Assembly: GCA_041749275.1 (NCBI GenBank) | Contig: JBGTBQ010000071.1 | Span: forward strand, 1 to 13,443 | DNA length: 13,443 nt | Direction of reading: 5' to 3' | DNA from: JBGTBQ01 sp041749275 | Lineage (GTDB): Bacteria; Acidobacteriota; Blastocatellia; Pyrinomonadales; Pyrinomonadaceae | Part shown: piece by piece, positions 5,901 through 13,260 of the stretch | Layout: every line of letters starts with the position of its first letter | Numbering within the stretch: position 1 is the stretch's first letter | Translations under genes and position numbers: made by a program | The notes under the pieces: model-generated | What the model saw: only the letters and a program-made list of their open reading frames with translations | Told to the model about the DNA's origin: nothing | Databases searched by the model: none

Positions 5901-8900
5901 CGACATGTTCGACGCATACCGTCGCCTTCTCAACCTCCTCGCGCACGAGACGGCGGGCCGGGCATATACGCCGGAGATGCTCCTGCCCCAGCGGCAGCTC
6001 GCGCGCCGCGCCAGCGTCAACGCCACCGAGGGGCCTGTGCCCGGCGGGCTGCTCCATACACTCTTCGTGGAGCAGGCGTTGCGGCGGCCGGACGGCATGG
6101 CCGTCATCACTTCCGAACGCGAGCTGACCTATCAGGAGGTTTACCGCCTCGCGAGCCTGTTGGGCAGTCGGCTGCGGGATGCGGGGGCACGCCCCAACAC
6201 GCTCGTCGCGGTGGTGATGGAGAAGGGCTGGGAGCAGGTGGTCGCCACCCTCGGGATTCTCATGTCGGGGGCCGCCTACCTGCCGGTAGACCCCAAAGTC
6301 CCCGCCGAGCGGCTCTCCTATCTCCTTTCGCACGGCGAAGTCGAGTTGGCCCTCACGCAGCCCTGGCTCGACGAATCCCTCGCATGGCCCGAAGGCGTCC
6401 GGCGGCTGCGCGTGCAGGACGAGCCTCTCTTGGACGAGCCTGTCCCGACCCTGGAGCCGGTGCAACGGCAGGAAGACCTCGCCTATGTCATCTACACGTC
6501 GGGTTCGACGGGGCTGCCGAAGGGCGTCGCCATCAACCACCGCGGCGTGGTCAACACGGTCGTGGACATCAACCTGCACTTCGACGTTTCGCCCGCCGAC
6601 CGCGTGCTCGCGCTCTCGTCGCTCAACTTCGACCTCTCGGTCTACGACTTCTTCGGGATACTCGCCGCGGGCGGCGCAATCGTCATCCCGGACGCGCGGG
6701 CCACGCGCGAGCCCGCGCACTGGTTGGACTTGATGCTGCGCGCGCGCGTGACGGTCTGGAACTCCGTGCCCGCGCTGATGGAGATGCTGGTCGAGTATGC
6801 CGAAAACGTCGGGCAGGGCGGGCTTGAACATCTGCGACTGGTGATGATGAGCGGCGACTGGATACCCGTCTCGCTGCCGGCGCGGATCAGGGTGCTCGCG
6901 GGTGGGGCCAAGCTCATCAGTATGGGCGGCGCGACGGAGGCTTCCATCTGGTCGATCCTCTATCCCATAGAGGAGGTTGTCCCGTCCTGGAAGAGTATCC
7001 CTTACGGAAAGCCGATGCTCAATCAGACCTTCCACATCCTCAACAGCTCGCTCGAACCTTGCCCTGAATGGGTGCCGGGGCAACTCTACATCGGCGGCAT
7101 CGGTCTCGCCCAAGGCTACTGGCGCGACCCGGCGAAGACCGACTCCAGTTTCTTCCGCCACCCGCGCACGGGCGAGCGCCTGTACCGGACTGGAGACCTC
7201 GGGCGTTACCTGCCGGACGGCAACATCGAATTCCTCGGGCGCGAAGACTTCCAAGTCAAGATCGGCGGCTACAGGATTGAGTTGGGCGAGATCGAGGCCG
7301 CAATGCTTCAGCACCCCGGCGTCGAGGCCGCGGTCGTCTCGGCTGTCGGCGAGGCGCGGGGGCTTAAGCGCCTGCTGGCCTACGTCGTCGCCCATGAGTC
7401 GTCCGCCGGAGTGTTCAAAGTGGAGGAGGCGAAAAAGGGCGATGACGTGTGGGGAGCGCTCCTGCGTGCCGGCGTCCTCTCGGCGGACGGCGACTCGGCA
7501 GCGCACGGCGCCTCGGAGGGCGACGAACTCTACCGGCGCTATATGAACCGGCTGACTACCGCGTACTCGGCTGCGGCGCTCGCCGAGTTGGGCGCGTACA
7601 GGACGCCGGGCGAGAGCTACACGCTCGATCAGTTGTTGCTGAAGACCGACATTCAGGAGCGCTACCGCAAGTGGCTGTCGAGGGGGCTGAATATTCTGGT
7701 TGACGAAGGGTTCCTGAGCAGGGAGGGCGAGCGATTCACCGGCGCCGAGCCGCTGGCGCTGGACGCGGCCCGGCCCGTTCTCGCCGAGATACAAGCGCTC
7801 ATCCGCTCCTACGGCGACGGCGAGACCACGGCACTAACGCCGTTCCTCGACCTGTACCGGCGCGTCGGCGACAGCCTGCCGGACATCCTCACCGGCAAGG
7901 CCCAGCAGGCCCAGTTGATCTTCTCGGAGGGATCGTCGGAGTTCGCCGAGGACATCTACGACAAGGGCTTCGAGCATTGCTATAAGGCCGCCCAAGACGT
8001 GTTTCGCCACCTCATGGAAGCGCGCCGCGGGCGTAGACTGAACGTGCTTGAGGTGGGCGCTGGCGTCGGCTCCATCGCCTCATACCTGCTGCCGCTCATG
8101 CCACCCGAGCAGTCCAATTACTGCTACACGGACATCTCGAACTACTTCCTCAGCACGGGCCAGCAGCGGTTCAAGTCATACCCCTTTATGACCTACTCGC
8201 TCCTCAACATCGAGGAGAACCCGCTGGTGCAGGGCTACGCCGAGCACGCTTACGACGTGGTCGTCGCAGCCGACGTGCTACACGACACGCGCGACGTGCG
8301 GGAGTCGTTGCGGAATATTGCGACGCTCCTCAAGCCGGGCGGCATCCTGCTCTTCGTCGAACACACGCGCTTCGAGCCGCGCCACAACCTCGACATGGGA
8401 CTGGCGCAGGGCTTCGACCGGTTCGAGGACTACGAGTTGCGCGGAGTCCACCCCCTCTTGTCGCCGGAGCAGTGGCGCGGGGTGCTTGGGGAGACGGGCT
8501 TCGCACACTCCTCCCAAGTCAGTTGGCAGGCCGCGCCCGGCGTGGCTTCGAGCCAGCACGTAATCGTCGCGCAGGCCGCGGCATCCCTCAAGTCGCTCGA
8601 CGTGGAGGAGCTGCGCTCCTTCCTGCGCGGCAAGCTGCCCGAGTACATGATCCCGGCAGACTTCGTACTGCTGCACTCGCTCCCGCTGACGGCGAACGGC
8701 AAGGTAGACCGCAAGGCGCTGCCCGTCCCCGACGCTGGCAGCCCCAAGCCTAAAGCCGCAACCGCCCCGCCGCCTCGGAACCCGATAGAGGAGACGCTCG
8801 CCATGCTCTGGTCGAAGCTGCTCGGCGTCGAGCAGGTCGGACCCGAAGACGACTTCTTCGAGCTGGGCGGCGATTCGATTCTGACGACACAGTTATCGTC

Positions 8901-10464
8901 GCTCGTGCGCCACACCTTCAAAGTCACGTTACCGCTCAACGTCATCTTCGAGCATCCGACGCTGGTCGGCCTCGCCGTGCGCGTCGAGGCGGCGCGCGCG
9001 GCGGGCGAAGGGCTTCAGACGCAGCCGATCCTCCCCGTCCCGAGAGACGGCAACATCCCGCTCTCGTTCATGCAGCGGCGGCTGTGGTTCGTCGAGCAGA
9101 TGAACCCCGGCAACACCGGCTACAACGTGGCGGGCGCGCTCGCGCTCTCCAACCGCCTTGAAGAGAAGGCGCTGAAGATGGCTATCGGCGAGATCGTCCG
9201 CCGCCATGAGGTACTGAGGACCCACTTCGAGTTGGTGGATGGCGAGCCGCGGCAGGTCATTCGCCAGCCCGCCCCCGTGGAGATTCCGCTGGAAGACTTA
9301 ACTAGCCTGCCCGACGGCGAGCGCGAGGCCGAGGCCGCCAGGATTGCGTCGGCGGAGGCTCAGAGACCTTTCGACCTGAGTCAGGGGCCGCTCCTGCGCT
9401 TGCTGCTGTTGCGCCTGCGCGAAGACAGCCACGTTCTGTTCTTCAACGTGCATCACGCGATTTCCGACGCGTGGTCGTTGGGTATCCTCGCCAGCGAGTT
9501 GAACGATCTCTATAGCGCCTTCTCTCAGGGCAGGCCCTCGCCGCTGCCCGAGCTACCGATTCAGTACGCGGACTTCGCCGTCTGGCAGCAGCAGTGTTTC
9601 CAAGGCGAGCGGCTCGAAGCGCACCTCGCCTACTGGAAGGAACAGCTCTCCGGGGCGTCGCCGCTGCGGCTGCCGACGGACTACCCACGGCCCGACTACT
9701 ACGTCTACCGTAGCGCGGCGCAGAGCGTCACGCTGCATGAGGGGCTGGGCGACTCCTTGCAGCAGCTCGCGCTCCGGCAGAGCGTCACGCTCTTCATGGC
9801 GTCGCTGGCGGCCTTCAAGGTGTTACTGCACTATTACACGGGACAGCAGGACATCGTGGTCGGCACCTCCATCGCCGGGCGCAACAGCGTCGAGCTTGAA
9901 CCCGTGATCGGCCTCTTCGTCAACATCCTCGTCCTCAGAAGCGACGCCGGCGGCGACCCGACCTTCGGCGAGTTTCTGGCGCGGCTGCGCGATGTGGCGC
10001 TCGGCGCGTACCTGCATCAGGACCTCCCCTTCGAGGTGATTGTCAGGGAGTTGCATCCGGAGCGGAGCCTGAATGAGGCCGTGCCGCTCTTCAACGTCCT
10101 CTTCATGCTGGACAACATCCCCGCCTCCTCCCTCGCGCTGCTCGGGCTCGACATCACGCGCTTCGAGATCAGCCGGGAAATCTCCCGCTATGACCTGAAC
10201 CTGCACATCATGAAGCGTGGCGAAGGGTTGAGCGTTGACCTCCACTACAACACCAGCCTCTTCGAGCCGTCCACCGCGGCACGCATGCTGAGGCAGTATG
10301 AACTGGTGTTGCGGGAGGTTTGTTCGCGGCCCGAAGCGCGGCTCAGCGAGTTGAACACTCTCCTCGCGCAGGACGACAGGCAGCAGCGCTCCGAGCGCCT
10401 GCAACGGCGCAAGAAGGCGGGGCGCGACGCGCTCCAGCAAGTTCAGCGGGAAGCCGACCGTTGA
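2962..10464 (+). CDS. Nonribosomal peptide synthetase, C-PCP-Cy-A(Cys)[MT-like]-PCP-C
   Basis: Cytosolic 2500-residue assembly-line enzyme. C1 (about 8-440): SPPQQGMLF, HHILLDG with His144 and Asp148, intact. PCP1 (about 470-543): GGHSLL, Ser505 for phosphopantetheine. No A domain lies between them. Cy (about 570-1010): FPLTDIQQAYW, DLLIADGRS (Asp703, Asp708, Ser711), GDFT, LMPVVFTS, QTPQVWLDNQ, all typical of heterocyclisation. A (about 1030-1480 and 1890-1925): YTSGSTGLPKG 1178-1188; pocket residues Asp1224, Leu1225, Tyr1228, Asn1267, Met1295, Ser1297, Met1321, Ile1329, Trp1330, Lys1914 give DLYNMSMIWK, a cysteine code. Methyltransferase-like insert (about 1490-1885) after A8, with VLEVGAGVG 1695-1703. 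PCP2: GGDSIL, Ser1972. C2 (about 2030-2470): HHAISDA with His2165 and Ala2170 replacing the usual Gly; HQDLPFE. A charged tail follows. No TE, R or E domain ends the protein. Predicted to build a Cys-derived thiazoline or N-methylthiazolidine. Confidence 0.95.
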   Translation: MSRQNVEAIFTLSPPQQGMLFDTLRSPRSGVHVEQVVFDFKGVINPDAFSEAWARTVGRHQTLRSGFVWQQQDEPLQVALRRVEVPLEQYDWRALGAEERRARMEMYLDEDRRRGFKLTKPPLMRLALFQIGDEESTFVWTHHHILLDGWSLASVFKEFLGFYQAICEGRELRLADAPAYKDYVTWLKKQDVQVAEEFWRDVLRGFDRPTPLGKEAESDQQFEDGEIYGEERAELPEQLTTALRASAVRRQCTLSTLVYGAWALLLNRYSGDEDVAFGVTVAGRPTELPDIESAVGVYINTLPVRVRVPSRAPLGGFIERLREYNLRLRSFEYTSGAQIREWSQVPGALPLYESLVVYENYPVDIDATQLDELPFGIDRVQIKGARTQYALTLLASAGSGMSFRLIYDRRRFAGSDLGRALKHLTEFLAAMADGQEHTLAELLEKVPASECPSVRPARVGGALPKDANFVPPRTPLEEIVAGIWTHLLGVPVSIHDNFFEVGGHSLLATQMISTLNEAFSVELPLSSLFESPTVADLAAAIASQKSGDAETGLTVAPLPSIKPDPRSTHLPFPLTDIQQAYWVGRKGDFELGNIATHVYTEIEGEGLDLERFERAWQRLVERHDMLRAVILPDGRQQILEEVPPYRIEVQDLRGVDGQKVAYGLDAVRRRMSHQVLNPEEWPLFEICATLLDGGRVRVHISYDLLIADGRSTQVLSRELGLLYHNPDAVLKPIDLSFRDYVLAENDLRETPLYQQSVEYWKKRVPELPPAPDLPLAAAPSSLARPQFTRRGDRLERETWQRLKARAARLGITPSTLLLAAFAECLTMWSKSPRFTINLTLFNRLPLHPQVNDIIGDFTSLTLLAVDTAALDTFEARAKRLQEQLWQDMEHRYISGVRVLRELNRMQRGGFQALMPVVFTSTISLDSVAQAAAEPALPVTTVYTIGQTPQVWLDNQVAEHDGALTFNWDAVEGLFPEGLLDDMFDAYRRLLNLLAHETAGRAYTPEMLLPQRQLARRASVNATEGPVPGGLLHTLFVEQALRRPDGMAVITSERELTYQEVYRLASLLGSRLRDAGARPNTLVAVVMEKGWEQVVATLGILMSGAAYLPVDPKVPAERLSYLLSHGEVELALTQPWLDESLAWPEGVRRLRVQDEPLLDEPVPTLEPVQRQEDLAYVIYTSGSTGLPKGVAINHRGVVNTVVDINLHFDVSPADRVLALSSLNFDLSVYDFFGILAAGGAIVIPDARATREPAHWLDLMLRARVTVWNSVPALMEMLVEYAENVGQGGLEHLRLVMMSGDWIPVSLPARIRVLAGGAKLISMGGATEASIWSILYPIEEVVPSWKSIPYGKPMLNQTFHILNSSLEPCPEWVPGQLYIGGIGLAQGYWRDPAKTDSSFFRHPRTGERLYRTGDLGRYLPDGNIEFLGREDFQVKIGGYRIELGEIEAAMLQHPGVEAAVVSAVGEARGLKRLLAYVVAHESSAGVFKVEEAKKGDDVWGALLRAGVLSADGDSAAHGASEGDELYRRYMNRLTTAYSAAALAELGAYRTPGESYTLDQLLLKTDIQERYRKWLSRGLNILVDEGFLSREGERFTGAEPLALDAARPVLAEIQALIRSYGDGETTALTPFLDLYRRVGDSLPDILTGKAQQAQLIFSEGSSEFAEDIYDKGFEHCYKAAQDVFRHLMEARRGRRLNVLEVGAGVGSIASYLLPLMPPEQSNYCYTDISNYFLSTGQQRFKSYPFMTYSLLNIEENPLVQGYAEHAYDVVVAADVLHDTRDVRESLRNIATLLKPGGILLFVEHTRFEPRHNLDMGLAQGFDRFEDYELRGVHPLLSPEQWRGVLGETGFAHSSQVSWQAAPGVASSQHVIVAQAAASLKSLDVEELRSFLRGKLPEYMIPADFVLLHSLPLTANGKVDRKALPVPDAGSPKPKAATAPPPRNPIEETLAMLWSKLLGVEQVGPEDDFFELGGDSILTTQLSSLVRHTFKVTLPLNVIFEHPTLVGLAVRVEAARAAGEGLQTQPILPVPRDGNIPLSFMQRRLWFVEQMNPGNTGYNVAGALALSNRLEEKALKMAIGEIVRRHEVLRTHFELVDGEPRQVIRQPAPVEIPLEDLTSLPDGEREAEAARIASAEAQRPFDLSQGPLLRLLLLRLREDSHVLFFNVHHAISDAWSLGILASELNDLYSAFSQGRPSPLPELPIQYADFAVWQQQCFQGERLEAHLAYWKEQLSGASPLRLPTDYPRPDYYVYRSAAQSVTLHEGLGDSLQQLALRQSVTLFMASLAAFKVLLHYYTGQQDIVVGTSIAGRNSVELEPVIGLFVNILVLRSDAGGDPTFGEFLARLRDVALGAYLHQDLPFEVIVRELHPERSLNEAVPLFNVLFMLDNIPASSLALLGLDITRFEISREISRYDLNLHIMKRGEGLSVDLHYNTSLFEPSTAARMLRQYELVLREVCSRPEARLSELNTLLAQDDRQQRSERLQRRKKAGRDALQQVQREADR

Positions 10465-10564
10465 CGGCGCCGCATGCGATATTTTGCCGATTTGGACGAA
10501 CACGGGCGGGTATTGAGCGAGGTGTTTACACGTTGCGCCGTTAAGGTCGAAGGATCGGTGAGCA
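10465..10564 (+). other. Short gap between NRPS and oxygenase genes
   Basis: This 100-base gap contains no clear promoter or terminator, so the oxygenase is probably transcribed with the NRPS. AAGGA and GGTGAG precede ATG 10565 at long or weak spacing. A 44-codon frame from ATG 10474 to TAA 10608 overlaps the oxygenase start; its AT-ending codons and lack of an SD make it doubtful. Confidence 0.45.
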
Positions 10565-11467
10565 ATGCCAACACAAAGAAGAGCAGGGGTAAGGAGCGCC
10601 TCCGGTAAAAGACGTAAGCCGGCGCGCCCGCCGCGGCACAAGGCGGTCGAGTGCGTCTGCGACATCGGGCTACGGAGTTTCATTCAGGACTTTTTCAGAC
10701 CGCGGAGGCCGGTGGTGCTCGCGGGGGCCGCCGGGGGATGGGGGGCGTCCTCCTCCTGGACTCTCGACCACATGGCTTCGGTCGTCGGCGATATCAGCGT
10801 GCCTGTCTTCAAGTCCCCCACGCCCGTATTCCACCCGGAGCTGAAGTACTCCTACGACCGGATGCGTGTCGGGGTGCGCTTCAGCGATTACGTGGGGATG
10901 GTCAAGGACGGTGGCGCGGGCGACGGTTACTACTACTATCTCGCCACGACGCCCTTCGCCGAGCATTATCCGGAACTCGGGAAGGATGTGGACTTCTCAT
11001 ACTTCCTCACGAACAGGAAGGAATTGCATCCCAACATCTGGATCAGCATGAGCGGCACCGTCACCCCACTCCACTTCGACCCGTTCGAGTTCCACAACTT
11101 TCATGCGGTGGTGCGCGGGCGCAAGAGGTTCGTGTTGTACGAGCCCGAAGCCAGCAGCTTTCTGGCGCCATACCCGTCGGGGGAGAGGATTCAGCACTTC
11201 AGTCAGGTGGACTTGGATAACCCTGATCTCCGCAGGTTCCCCGACTTCCCGAAAGCCCAGGGCCTCGAATGTCTGCTCGAAGAGGGCGACCTGCTCTTCA
11301 TGCCCTCGTGGTGGTAGCATCAGGTGACCACCGAGAGCACGGCAATCTCCGTCAACTTATGGTGGAGCGAGAAGGCGCTCCGGCGACCGCGGGGCCGCGG
11401 GTCGAGGGAACGCTGCCGGAAAGAAAACGTGGCAGCCCGCCGTCTATCAACGGATACATATTCTTGA
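10565..11467 (+). pseudogene. JmjC/cupin_8-type Fe(II)/2-oxoglutarate oxygenase, interrupted by an in-frame TAG
   Basis: The first 250 codons encode a cupin-like JmjC hydroxylase: RPVVLAG (about 47-53), the iron-binding HFD with His170 and Asp172 in TPLHFDPFEFHNF, the VRGRKRFVLYEPE strand, and GDLLFMPSWW. TAG at 11315-11317 then stops the frame. Directly after it, in frame, come HQVTTESTAISVNLWW and about 33 more codons to TGA 11465-11467. In the family this motif reads P-x-x-W-W/Y-H-x-V, and the His is the third iron ligand. The TAG therefore sits at the Trp/Tyr just before His252, and TGG or TAC/TAT would restore it by one base change. The full protein would be 300 residues, normal for the family. 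Without readthrough the product lacks the last ligand and strands and is probably inactive. An intact enzyme would be a candidate hydroxylase of the peptide or a precursor. The N-terminal 30 residues are basic and poorly conserved in style, so the start is uncertain. Confidence 0.8.
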
Positions 11468-11470
11468 AGC

Positions 11471-11476
11471 GAGGTG
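11471..11476 (+). promoter_or_regulatory. Ribosome binding site of the DinB-family gene
   Basis: GAGGTG at 11471-11476 lies nine bases before ATG 11486, which selects this start over a GTG at 11474 that overlaps the site itself. It begins three bases after the TGA that would end the read-through oxygenase, so translation of the two genes is probably coupled. Confidence 0.6.
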
Positions 11477-11485
11477 CTACGTCTG

Positions 11486-12013
11486 ATGGCGCAACCAAAC
11501 TTGGAATGGTTCAAGCGTGAGTTTACGTTCGACCTCGGGGCGTGGATGTATCCCAACCTGATCGAACGCCTGCGCGGCACGCCTCAGCGACTGGTGGAGC
11601 GTGCGGGCTCGCTACCGCGCCGCACACTCGTCGAGCGCGACGGCGACAGGTGGTCAATTCAGGAAAACGTGGGACACCTTTTTGACGTGGAGTCGTTATG
11701 GATGGGCCGCGTTGACGACTTCTTCGCAGGCAGAGAAACGCTCAGGCCGGCAGACCTTCAGAATCGCCAGACCTTCGAGGCGAATCATAACGCGGGATCA
11801 ATCGAGAGTATTCTGGACGCTTTCCGCGTCTCGCGTCTCGCCCTGCTGCACATGATTGAGGGGGCGGACTTATCGGTCGTGGAGCGCCCATCCTGGCACC
11901 CCCGTCTTAACAAGCCGATGCGCTTGATAGATATGGCTCTCTTCGTCGCCGAGCACGACGACCACCACCTCGCAACCATAACGCGGCTCAGGCGTATGTT
12001 CGGAGATAGCTGA
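11486..12013 (+). CDS. DinB-superfamily protein (putative metal-dependent thiol transferase-like)
   Basis: A 175-residue four-helix-bundle protein of the DinB/YfiT type. The metal triad is visible: His64 in ENVGHLFDVE, and His157 and His161 in EHDDHHL. WSIQENVGHL is the classic family signature. Characterised relatives are thiol S-transferases using bacillithiol or mycothiol, or metal-dependent hydrolases; most are unassigned. The gene starts 19 bases after the oxygenase frame ends (TGA 11465-11467) and shares its direction, so it is probably the last gene of the NRPS operon. A role in thiol handling or resistance to a cysteine-derived product would fit the context but is only inference. There is no signal peptide. 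Length and motifs are complete. Confidence 0.85.
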   Translation: MAQPNLEWFKREFTFDLGAWMYPNLIERLRGTPQRLVERAGSLPRRTLVERDGDRWSIQENVGHLFDVESLWMGRVDDFFAGRETLRPADLQNRQTFEANHNAGSIESILDAFRVSRLALLHMIEGADLSVVERPSWHPRLNKPMRLIDMALFVAEHDDHHLATITRLRRMFGDS

Positions 12014-12090
12014 GGCGCTCTGACATCAGTATCGAGTGTGCCGGCCCGGAAGCCGAGCATCACGGCCCGGCGGCTATCTACCGTCCCCGG
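12014..12090. other. Convergent intergenic region
   Basis: A 77-base gap between the ends of the DinB-family gene (+) and the glycosyltransferase gene (-). It carries CGGCCCGG twice as a direct repeat (around 12043-12050 and 12064-12071), but I see no stem followed by a T-run on either strand. The tail-to-tail arrangement suggests the NRPS transcription unit ends here. Confidence 0.5.
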
Positions 12091-13122
12091 TTATGCCATG
12101 GCGGGCGCGGAGTCGAGGACGCGCTGGTAGATTTCGAGGTAACGCTCTGCCATCAAATGGGTGTTGAAATTCTCCACCACGTGAGCCCTGCAAGCAGAGG
12201 GCGAGATGGAGTCAAGCTTATTGACGGCCGCCGCCATCTCGTCCACGTCGTCAACGACGTAACCGACCTCGCCGTCTTTAATGACTTCGTGCGCCGGGCC
12301 GAAAGAGAGCGCGATGACCGGGGTGCCGCACGCAAGGGCTTCAATTATCACCATGCCGAACGTCTCCGCGGCGCGCGAAGGAAGGAGCAGACCCGCGGCG
12401 CGCTGGTACAGCGCCACCTTCTGCTCGAAACCAACCTCGCCGAGGTACTCGACCGTGTGGCCGTCAATGTGAGGCGCCACCTCCTCATCAAAGTATTGCT
12501 CCCACGCTTTATCCAGACGCCCCGCAATTTTTAACCTGCGCTCCGCCTTACGAGCCGCCTCAATCGCGAGGTGAATCGCTTTCGGTCTGGCAATGCGGCT
12601 CATGGTGAGCAGGTAATCGTCTTTCTCCGAGCTGAAAGGAAAGTCCTCGACATCAACCGCATTATGGACAGTCCCAAACCAATTCAACTGCGGGGTCAAC
12701 TCCCTCTGCCTGTAGCTGACGGAGACGTAGTGTTGCCGCTTCGCAAGGATGCTGTGGAGAGTCGTCCAAGTGTCGTGGTAGGGCGAGTGGATCGTGGAGA
12801 CGCAGGGCGTGTCACTCAAGTACATGGGCACGAGGCCCAGGCCGAAATTGTGATTCTGGATGATGTCGAAACCTTCCCGCGCGATGTACTCGCACGCCTT
12901 GCCGACGTGCATGATCTCATTCGTCGCGTCTGTGAAGTCAGCCGGCGAGTCGAAATACGACCAGAGCCGGCCTTTCGTCTTTGAATCGCCGGTAGCGAAC
13001 AGTGTCACGTCATGTCCAAGCTCTACCAGACGCTCGGTCAGGTAACTGGCGACCCAGACGATGCTGCTACTGAGCGGAGGCGGGGTCGGCGCGACGCACG
13101 TAGAGATGTGAGCGATCTTCAA
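12091..13122 (-). CDS. GT4-family glycosyltransferase (GT-B fold)
   Basis: A retaining sugar transferase of 343 residues with the two Rossmann-like halves of a GT-B enzyme. The N-terminal acceptor half begins KIAHISTCVAP and contains ELGHDVTLFATGD. The C-terminal donor half has LLTMSRIARPKAIHLAIEA, LKIAGR and the E(x7)E motif ETFGMVIIEALACGTPV at about 253-261. The usual PEKG before the A-helix is changed to RPKA. I prefer TTG at 13122-13120 because AGGAG (on the minus strand) lies 8 bases before it; another TTG at 13128 is only two bases from that SD. Stop is TAA. The donor and acceptor sugars cannot be assigned. It points away from the NRPS operon and shares its direction with the partial gene to its right, so it is more likely a surface polysaccharide or glycoconjugate gene than part of the NRP pathway. 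Confidence 0.9.
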   Translation of the reverse strand: MKIAHISTCVAPTPPPLSSSIVWVASYLTERLVELGHDVTLFATGDSKTKGRLWSYFDSPADFTDATNEIMHVGKACEYIAREGFDIIQNHNFGLGLVPMYLSDTPCVSTIHSPYHDTWTTLHSILAKRQHYVSVSYRQRELTPQLNWFGTVHNAVDVEDFPFSSEKDDYLLTMSRIARPKAIHLAIEAARKAERRLKIAGRLDKAWEQYFDEEVAPHIDGHTVEYLGEVGFEQKVALYQRAAGLLLPSRAAETFGMVIIEALACGTPVIALSFGPAHEVIKDGEVGYVVDDVDEMAAAVNKLDSISPSACRAHVVENFNTHLMAERYLEIYQRVLDSAPAMA

Positions 13123-13260
13123 TTTCAAGTCTCCTTTCCACGATCATTGTGCGGAACGTGAAGAAGGGGCAGTAAGATACTCCGACGCCGACGGTGAGGG
13201 AGCATGGTCGGGAGTGCCACTGCTCTGTCTCTGCCATTGCCACAACCGCCTCCGGGACAC
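13123..13260 (-). other. Gap upstream of the glycosyltransferase gene
   Basis: About 138 bases between the glycosyltransferase start and the stop of the partial gene to its right, both on the minus strand. Apart from the AGGAG site (around 13131-13135 on the minus strand) I see no clear -35/-10 pair or terminator. The two genes may be co-transcribed. Confidence 0.4.

Noticed and set aside
5355..6827. 490-codon plus-strand frame overlapping the Cy and A domains
   Set aside because: It is out of frame with the NRPS and its translation is Arg/Ala/Gly-rich low-complexity sequence. It is a shadow of GC-rich coding sequence.
4012..7794. Very long open frame on the minus strand (about 1260 codons) inside the NRPS gene
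   Set aside because: It lies wholly opposite the NRPS gene, whose domains are recognisable throughout. Its translation is Arg/Asp/Val-rich with no family motif. Long antisense frames arise from strong third-position GC bias.
10474..10608. 44-codon frame between NRPS and oxygenase
   Set aside because: No SD, many A/T-ending codons unlike neighbouring genes, and overlap with the oxygenase start. I cannot exclude it but do not support it as a gene.
12014..12090. Bidirectional terminator between the convergent genes
   Set aside because: The repeated CGGCCCGG is a direct, not inverted, repeat and no T-run follows on either strand.
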